A stretch of 64,000 bases of DNA from Mercurialis annua (taxonomy: Eukaryota; Streptophyta; Magnoliopsida; Malpighiales; Euphorbiaceae), in the NCBI RefSeq assembly GCF_937616625.2, contig NC_065572.1, forward strand, positions 40,823,653 to 40,887,652, written 5' to 3'. Of the stretch, positions 57,981-64,000 are shown piece after piece. Position 1 is the stretch's first letter, and every line of letters begins with the position of its first letter. Made by a program: the position numbers and the translations under genes. A model generated the notes under the pieces. The model was not told the origin of the DNA, made no database searches, and saw only the letters and a list, made by a program, of their open reading frames with translations.

Positions 57981-57989
57981 TATATAAGG
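57981..57989 (+). promoter_or_regulatory. TATA box of the element D LTR
   Basis: TTAATATATAAGG lies about 450 bases into the LTR, followed by a purine-rich GAAGAAGAAGAG stretch typical of plant 5' ends. Unlike A and B, the palindrome array here lies about 380 bases downstream of it. Inferred from sequence only. Confidence 0.55.
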
Positions 57990-58366
57990 TTATGTTTATG
58001 AATAATGAAATCAGAAGAAGAAGAGAGAAAGGCTCCAAAAACTTCATTCACCGATCGAATATCGTTGTTTCGCCGCCGTTTCTCCGTTCGACGTCCGATT
58101 CGAGCGATTTTCGCGTCAATCTCTTCAGAATCTTGTCCTCTATCAATATCAAGCTTTGTTTTAAAGTAAAGCTTCGAGAATTTTGGTTAAAATTCAAAAT
58201 ATATGGCTGTTTTGGTGAATTTTGCGTATTAGGATTGAATTTGATGTTTTTGAGGTTATTTTGACGTTTTGGTGAAAACGGAGTTACGAGTTTTGAATAG
58301 GAAAGTGTTATAAGTATGACGGAATGGACGGAAAGCCCTGGAAATCGATTTTTTGGGGGCTGCACT

Positions 58367-58427
58367 CGGTGTGCGATCGCACACCGAAGTGTGCGAACGC
58401 ACACTGCACTGTGCGGACGCACAGTGC
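58367..58427. repeat. three CG-centred palindromes in the element D LTR, 20-bp spacing
   Basis: 58367-58386 is a perfect 20-base palindrome. 58388-58405 has 8-base arms around AA. 58406-58427 has 10-base arms around GA. All share TGTGCGNNCGCACA, and their centres are exactly 20 bases apart. A decayed fourth copy follows near 58431-58445. The design is as in A and B with a different sequence. Confidence 0.88.
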
Positions 58428-59966
58428 CCTTGTGCGCCGCATAGTGGGTCCAAGGGGACCAAAATGGGATTTTAGCCCTAATTGAGCGGGATATCAATAT
58501 TTTTGAATATTAGACACTAAAAATGATTAAGGACCCCGATAATTTAAAAGTAAAGTTTTAGCTCGACGTTTTCGATAATTAAAGATAACGAGAAACGTTA
58601 AGAGTGTTATATGATTTTCGAATACGAGAAATAGAGTTCGGTATATCGTGAATACAATAAAGGAATATCGAGTTCACGAATAATATTAAAAATGAAACTA
58701 AACCCTAGAAGTTGAAAGTACTATACGTAAAACACGTGATTCACTTCTAATTATTAAACGTTAGTTATTATGTATCAGACGTGTAAGCGAGCAAAGAGGT
58801 GTAGACGTGGGATAGCGAGAGCATATCATTTCATCGATCACGTCATTGATTGGATTGCAGTTTTTGTGAGTTGCACTTTACTTTCGCGTATTATATATAT
58901 ATTAAAGTTATTTTACATAGATATGCATATTGTTTATATGCATCGCATGATATATGTTTCTATCGAATTTATATACGAGAGACCAGTATGCAATCCGAAG
59001 AAACTAGCTACCTATTGGATGTCAATAGGCTGTGTGATCACCAGTATCGAGTCGGTATAGCGTGTTTGCATTTGAGAAATGATATGATATATACATGTAT
59101 GATATGATATGAATATGAATTTCGAAGTTGGATAATGAATTCGATACGAGTGAGTACTTGGCTATGGTGTAGTCTGGAGTCCCCGTATCTAGTGAGTTGG
59201 ACTCACATTTTAGGATTAAGAATTGGGTCGCGAACGACGAGGCAGAGTGTGAATACTCCCGGGTCGGACCAATTGGATCAGTATGATATGATCATTCGAA
59301 AGTTGTGTCGCATGCTAGGATATTAGTTTCGGACTGATCAAATACATGTTTATATATATTACTTTTATATTATTGTTTTATTGTAATGCGATGCTATGTT
59401 TTATAATAATATCGTTAGTTAAAATGTAAACTCACTCAGTATTTTTCCAAAACTGACCCCTCACATTTGATGTCTTTCAGGTTCTTACATCCGGCCCTAG
59501 TTAGAACACAGTTTTGGAATCCAGAAGTCAGCTATATATGTATAGTCCTTAGACTTCTGTGAGTGTTGCAGTAGTGGTCCAGTGTTGACAGAGTCGTAGC
59601 TTAGACAGCAGTACATTTTGACTGTACATAACACTTGCTGTCTTGTTTATATTTTTGTAGGTTACATGTATTATATTTTGTTCACGGAACCAGATGCCGG
59701 TGATATGTCTAATACACTAACTTATGTATATAGTACCGCGAGGCCAGTTCGAACCAGGTAAGGTAGCAAAAGCCCGCGAGGTTTTGAACAATTAGTGTAA
59801 ATATTTGTATATATATATATATTGTGTATATTTGCTTCCGTTGTGTTGTGGTATTTGTTTATTATTTGCGAAAAATTTATAGTGGTTTGAGGCTTGCTAC
59901 GGGTTCCAGAGCTACCACTCCCGTTCCCTAGCGCCGGTTACGGCTCAATTATTTTGGGTCGTGACA

Positions 59967-61340
59967 GTCATAGTCCTTCAGTATCTCTAACCACCTCCTC
60001 TGTCTAAGATTCAACTCTCGCTGATCAAAGATGTACTTCAGACTCTTGTGATCAGTGAAAATCTCACAAGTAGCACCATACAAGTAATGCCTCCAAATAT
60101 TTAGCGCAAAAACCAAAGCTGCCAACTCTAAATCATGAGTAGGGTAATTTACCTTATGCATCTTCAACTGACGGGAAGCATAGGCAATCACATATCCATG
60201 GTGCATCAGCACGCAACCCAAACCAATCTGAGACGCATCACAATACACTATGAAACCGTCAATGCCATAAGGCAATGCCAAAACATGAGCTGTAGTCAAA
60301 ATCTCCTTGATATTCTCAAAGCCCGCCGCGCACTTGTCAGTCCACTCAAACTTAACACCCTTCTGTGTCAGTTTAGTCAACGGTGCAGATATTCGAGAAA
60401 CATCTTGCACGTACCGACGGTAATAACCAACTAAACTAAGAAAACTCCTGATCTCGGTAATTGACCTCGGCCTCTGCCAATCCATAACCGCCTAAATCTT
60501 CTTTGGATCAACCTTGATCCCATCATTCGACACCACGTGTCCTAGAAAGATAACCTGATCCAGCCAGAACTCACATTTTGAGAACTTAACATACAACTGA
60601 TGATCACGCAACGTCTGTAGTATAGTCCTCAAATGGTAAGCATGCTCCTCCTCACTTCGAGAATAGATCAAAATGTCATCAATGAAAACAATAACAAATT
60701 TATCCAGAAACGGCTTGAACACTCTGTTCATCATATCCATGAACACTGCTGGTGCGTTAGTCAGACCAAAGGACATAACCAGAAACTCAAAATGTCCATA
60801 ACGCGTCCGAAAAGCAGTCTTAGGCACATCTACATCACGAATCCAAAGTTGATGATACCCAGACCTCAAGTCAATCTTGGAAAAACATTTCGCACCCTGC
60901 AAATTGTCAAACAAATCATCGATGCGAGGAAGAGGATATCTGTTCTTGACAGTAGCCTAGTTCAACTGTCTGTAGTCGATACACAGTCGAACAGAACCGT
61001 CTTTCTTCTTCACAAACAGAACTGGAGCACCCCATGGAGAAGTACTCGGTCTGATGAACCCACTACCCAACAACTCTTGTAACTGGTACTTCAACTCCTT
61101 CAACTCTACAAGAGCTATCCGATACGGTGGTATCGAAATCGGAGCTGTTCTAGAAACCACGTCAATGCAAAACTCAATATCACGATCAGGTGGTAATCCA
61201 AGCAATTCCTATGGAAACACATTTATGAACTCACTCACAATTGGTACACTATGCATATCACTTCCGCTTCCACATCTCGAACCACAACAAGAAAACCCTG
61301 GCAACCCTTGCCTAACATCCGCTTTGCCTTGATGGCGGAA
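59967..61340 (-). pseudogene. reverse transcriptase and partial RNase H, element C
   Basis: Minus-strand frames at 60957-61205, 60492-60914 and 59967-60485 are in one phase, separated by in-frame stops (TAG after DYRQLN, TAG after DPKKI). Motifs: [57 protein letters not shown]. The sequence stops at LKDYDC, two residues into a block found in A and B, and runs into LTR sequence of D. A TAG before ELLGLPP and a short deletion near 61255 (A has four more bases) separate it from protease. Confidence 0.92.
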
Positions 61341-61675
61341 ATCATATTCTTAGGTGTCTCCGCCTTTTCTCCCTAAAAGGAAAAAGGTAGATAACCTGGA
61401 ATCCTAAACTCACCTGACTTCCCTCAACAGTCAATAGAAGCATAATGGCGCGACAGCCAGTCCATCCCCATAATCACGTCAAAAGAAAGCACGTCAAGAA
61501 AAATCAAATCAGCACCTAACTCTCTACCATGTATAACAACAGGACAAGAAGGATAAGCGACATCCACCTCTACACCCGCATCAAATAATACCAAAGCATC
61601 AGTAAAATAAATCGGAATGGTACCTTGCACCACGTCATTTGATGCACGCGCATCCTGAGGAGGAAGTGCAAACAC
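61341..61675 (-). pseudogene. protease with internal deletion, element C
   Basis: The frame runs from the RVFAL linker into LFDAG, then jumps to VEVDVAYPSC. 34 codons present in A, from THSF through the APSVLSEPL block, are missing in frame, with CACC at both breakpoints (near 61570-61577). The active-site Asp and Gly remain, but the flap-side region is lost. It goes on through [18 protein letters not shown] to a TGA at 61424-61426 where A has CGA. The remainder to 61341 carries the linker to RT. Confidence 0.85.
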
Positions 61676-63186
61676 TCTGGCCTGACCCTGCGGTTGCTGT
61701 TGCGAACTCTGCCCAGTACCATAACTGTTGGAACCTCTGCCACCGTTACCACGGCCACCAAAATCTCTGCCACCAGAACCACGGCCCACGCTGGACACCA
61801 AAAGATGCTGAAGGCTGAGAATATCCTATAGACGGAGTAAACGCAGGTCTCTATTGCTGGTAAGACGACTGCGCTACACTAGCATTAGACATCTGCTTCC
61901 TAGATGTCAGACACTCCCTGGAGAAATGACCCGGATGGCCACAAGTTAAACAAACTCCTAGAGCTAACTGGCACTGACCAAAATGCCTACGACTGCAATT
62001 CTGGCAGAATGGAAGGTTAGATCCTTCACTGTACCCGCATCCTGAACCACGGTTATTTCCACTACTGCTAGAACTGTACGGAGCACTCCTAGCACTATGC
62101 CTCCCCTTGCTGTGCGTACGGTGACTCCCCCTATTAGCCTGAGAAGAACCCCTATAATAGTTTACACTACCATGCTGCGTTGGGGCCTGCTGCCCCCCCA
62201 GTAGGAAGATCACTCTTTCCCTTCTTTGCCTGGAAAGGATCAAAAATCGTCCCAAACTGAATCATTGAGCTCTCTAGCTGACGAGCACTATCTACTACTC
62301 GAGAGAACTCCCTATCTGTCCCTATCATCAAAGAGACAAAGTCCGAGCCTAAGCATCTAACATAGCTGTCATTCACCCACCCATGATCACCCTGTAGATC
62401 TGTTGCGAAACGACCCAAACGAACAAACTCAGTAGTATAATATGTCACTGATCTATCCCCCTTAGTGAAATGTAGCAGCTTCTCTCTGAAGCTCTCAGTA
62501 ATAGAGAAGGGTAGATAAAAGTCTCTGAACTTGACCACAAACTCAGCCCAAAGTTATCGTAGCCATCTCTGGTTTGATAGCATCGCGATACCAGTCCTTA
62601 GTTGGACCCTTCTGTGACATCCCCACAAGCATCACTGATTGATGATCAATAGCCTAAATCCTCTGACTGTTGTACTCAAACTCCTCCAAAAAGTCAAGAG
62701 AATCTCCACTGCCATCAAATGAAGTTGGAGTCAACTTCATGTAGCTCATCACCACCTCTTTGTCTGTCAGAACATGGTCGACACCAGCAAGTCCACCAAT
62801 ACCAGCTACAGCACTAGCCTGAGGTTGTGTTGCTGCGCTAACTGACCCAGTACCGTACACTGATTTTACAAAAGATCCTGATTTTTCTGCATCTTGACAA
62901 TCCCAGCTAAGAAAGTAGTGAAGTCGAACGCTTGCATGTTCGGTGCCTGCTGCACATCTGGTACCTGTTGCACTCTTGGTGCCTGAACTCCTGCTGCAAC
63001 ACGTCCCCTACCTCTAGCTCTACCAGCACCAGCTCCTCTACCTCTACCAGCACCTTTACCTCGACCACGTCCAGCATTAGCCTGAACCGGTGCTACATTC
63101 TGATCGACTTCCATGGAAATCGCATTATCGGCCTCAGCGTCTTGCTCTGCCGGAGCACGAGCACGAGTACGAACAACGTTGTTCAT
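61676..63186 (-). pseudogene. gag, element C
   Basis: The start ATG at 63186 (MNNVVRTRARAPAEQ) is intact, unlike A. It encodes an acidic N-terminus, an RG-rich tract, DFTTFLAGIVKMQ, a stop near 62866, LDFLEEFEYNSQRI up to TAG 62654-62656, a shift, then YLPFSITESFREKL, EFVRLGRFATDLQ, SARQLES, another shift, a CCHC knuckle (CLTCGHPGHFSREC near 61925) and an RG-rich linker. At least five frames are needed. Confidence 0.87.
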
Positions 63187-63512
63187 ATCCTAAGGATTGA
63201 ACAAGAAAAATTTAAATAACACATAAATTTCATACCCAAGTACGAAACAAAGCAATTAACAAATAAGATTTTCCGAGAAATCAGCAACATTACATGTTCA
63301 CCCAAGTGAAATAACATTAACAATTATAAGCATCAAATTAACATAATATGACTGACTCGACGCAATCCTATTGGTGTAGGCAGAATGTTTTAAAATCAAA
63401 AGATGAAGTTTCAAGACAAGACATGAACCTATATCCGCAGTAGTTCCTAAAACACAACAATATTTAATAGAGTAAACACATAGCATGCAAATGGCCTTGG
63501 TTTGAAACCAAA
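63187..63512 (-). other. untranslated leader of element C
   Basis: Carries the leader motif GGAACTACTGC at 63437-63447 (minus strand), 66 bases from the primer site as in A, and ends TTCAATCCTTAG three bases before the gag ATG. Non-coding. Confidence 0.6.
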
Positions 63513-63525
63513 GCTATGATACCAA
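63513..63525 (-). promoter_or_regulatory. primer binding site with one change, element C
   Basis: The minus strand reads TTGGTATCATAGC, where A, B and D have TTGGTATCAGAGC, three bases from the LTR edge at 63529. The single mismatch would weaken priming by initiator Met tRNA. Confidence 0.9.
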
Positions 63526-63528
63526 GAT

Positions 63529-64000
63529 TGTCACGACCCATTTTCATGAATCGTGATCGGCGCTAGGGCATGGGTAATGTAGTACCAACACCCGTACCCA
63601 GCCTTCCTTATATCATACAATTCAAATAAACATGCAGAAAACCAATGCTCGGGGGCAACCGAGACTTCAGCCTAGTTCTAGCAGTTTATGATATTAAACA
63701 TGAAAGAAATCATGCTTATCCAATACTGAGTTATAATTAAGGCATAACATAAACCAGAGTAATAATGTAACATGCCAAGTGATAAATAATCCAGTCCAAC
63801 CAATTCGACAAACAACTAGAATAAAATAAAGATGTCTAGTTACTACTACGGTCTAAGAATAAAACAGTTTCATAGTTTTACTAAAATAAATGGAACCTCC
63901 GCAGAAACAAGAAACGGAGATCAGCTAACTCACTCAAATCATAACCCTGAAAAAATTGGGAGAGCAACGGGGTCAGATATACTGAGATGAGTTTATACCA
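63529..64000 (-). repeat. 5' LTR of element C (continues beyond the window)
   Basis: It starts TGTCACGACCC (plus-strand view) and follows the A LTR (6517 onward) closely through CTCGGGGGCAACCGAGACTT and GGGGTCAGATATACTGAGAT to the window end. Only the 3' part of the LTR is inside the window, so no promoter region is visible. Confidence 0.9.

Larger units (their letters stand above)
52908..59966 (+). mobile_element. Element D: gag-only non-autonomous gypsy-type element (family 3)
   Basis: Order: LTR fragment (52908-53168), primer site, leader, a two-frame gag-like gene, about 3 kb of purine-rich non-coding sequence, stem-loop, polypurine tract and a full 2442-bp LTR (57525-59966). The 5' LTR keeps only the last 261 bases, matching 59710-59966 with about a dozen differences, and abuts satellite. 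No protease, RT, RNase H or integrase is found. Primer site, stem-loop and LTR ends match A and B, so it would have depended on a related chromovirus for enzymes. Confidence 0.88.
57525..59966 (+). repeat. 3' LTR of element D (2442 bp)
   Basis: It starts TGTAATACCCC and ends GGGTCGTGACA. It contains a TATA box (57981-57989), an AGAAGAAGAAGAGAG leader-like stretch, a palindrome array (58367-58427), TA-rich stretches and a CGTAGCTTAGACAGCAG block near 59595. The last 35 bases resemble the LTR ends of A-C (GCGCCGG...GGGTCGTGACA). Open frames at 57992-58264 and 58048-58497 are not supported as genes. The element meets RNase H of element C at 59967. Confidence 0.92.
59967..64000 (-). mobile_element. 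Element C: Ty3/gypsy chromovirus (family 1), minus strand, partial
   Basis: Reading from 64000 down: 5' LTR (continues outside the window), primer site, leader, gag, protease, RT and part of RNase H, cut at 59967 by the end of element D's LTR. Gag start, RG-rich tract and pol are closest to A. Integrase and the 3' LTR are missing here and are not found left of D, so D did not simply insert into C. Many stops and shifts; not functional. Confidence 0.9.

Noticed and set aside
57992..58497. Open frames of 90 and 149 codons in the D LTR
   Set aside because: They overlap on opposite strands in transcribed-leader or palindrome sequence of an LTR. Low-complexity products, no known domain.
52908..59966. 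Element D as a clean insertion into element C
   Set aside because: No target duplication, the 5' LTR is truncated against satellite, and the missing 3' half of C is not on the left of D. A more complex rearrangement is needed.
1..64000. tRNA, rRNA, snoRNA or telomeric repeats
   Set aside because: The only tRNA-like matches are the 13-base primer sites. No TTTAGGG arrays or rRNA blocks were noticed.

Overview
The window looks like repeat-packed heterochromatin of a flowering plant, most likely pericentromeric. Three things suggest this. About 33 kb (just over half) is a 60-bp tandem satellite. The rest is almost entirely Ty3/gypsy chromovirus LTR elements of the Tekay/Del type: initiator-Met tRNA primer site, PR-RT-RNaseH-integrase-chromodomain order, and a GAGGACGA motif before the polypurine tract. 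No ordinary host gene, tRNA, rRNA or CRISPR is visible. I cannot name the species.

Layout. 1-140: unrecognised. 141-593: inverted satellite. 594-7544: element A (minus strand, family 1), both LTRs cut at their outer ends by satellite; integrase is fused to a second copy of the gag-zinc-knuckle/protease segment. 7545-18240: satellite with several strand switches. 18241-20192: solo LTR with a 5-bp target-site duplication (TSD). 20193-33756: satellite with higher-order structure, including a nearly perfect 1904-bp tandem duplication. 33757-43904: element B (minus, family 2), both LTRs and a CCTTA TSD, but a defective interior. 43905-50136: satellite. 50137-50519: a 383-bp MITE with long terminal inverted repeats and a 10-bp TSD. 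50520-52907: satellite. 52908-59966: element D (plus, family 3), a gag-only non-autonomous element with a truncated 5' LTR and a 2.44-kb 3' LTR. 59967-64000: element C (minus, family 1), cut inside RNase H by D and running off the window through its 5' LTR.

Function. None of the four large elements encodes an intact polyprotein. All four keep recognisable cis signals: primer site three bases from the LTR, a stem-loop plus polypurine tract where that end is present, and a conserved leader motif. B or D could in principle be mobilised by intact relatives elsewhere.

Main signals. (1) LTRs of all three gypsy families carry an array of short CG-rich palindromes of different sequence but the same design. 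(2) Satellite strand switches, element truncation points, the MITE TSD and the B insertion site cluster on the AACGTT dyads of the 60-bp monomer. (3) The satellite has nested periodicity: about 10 bp, 60 bp, about 1.27 kb, about 1.7-2.1 kb and a 6.8-kb segmental duplication. (4) D is a gag-only family with an acidic N-terminus, half a capsid and 3 kb of purine-rich non-coding strand. All calls come from reading the sequence; no searches were run.
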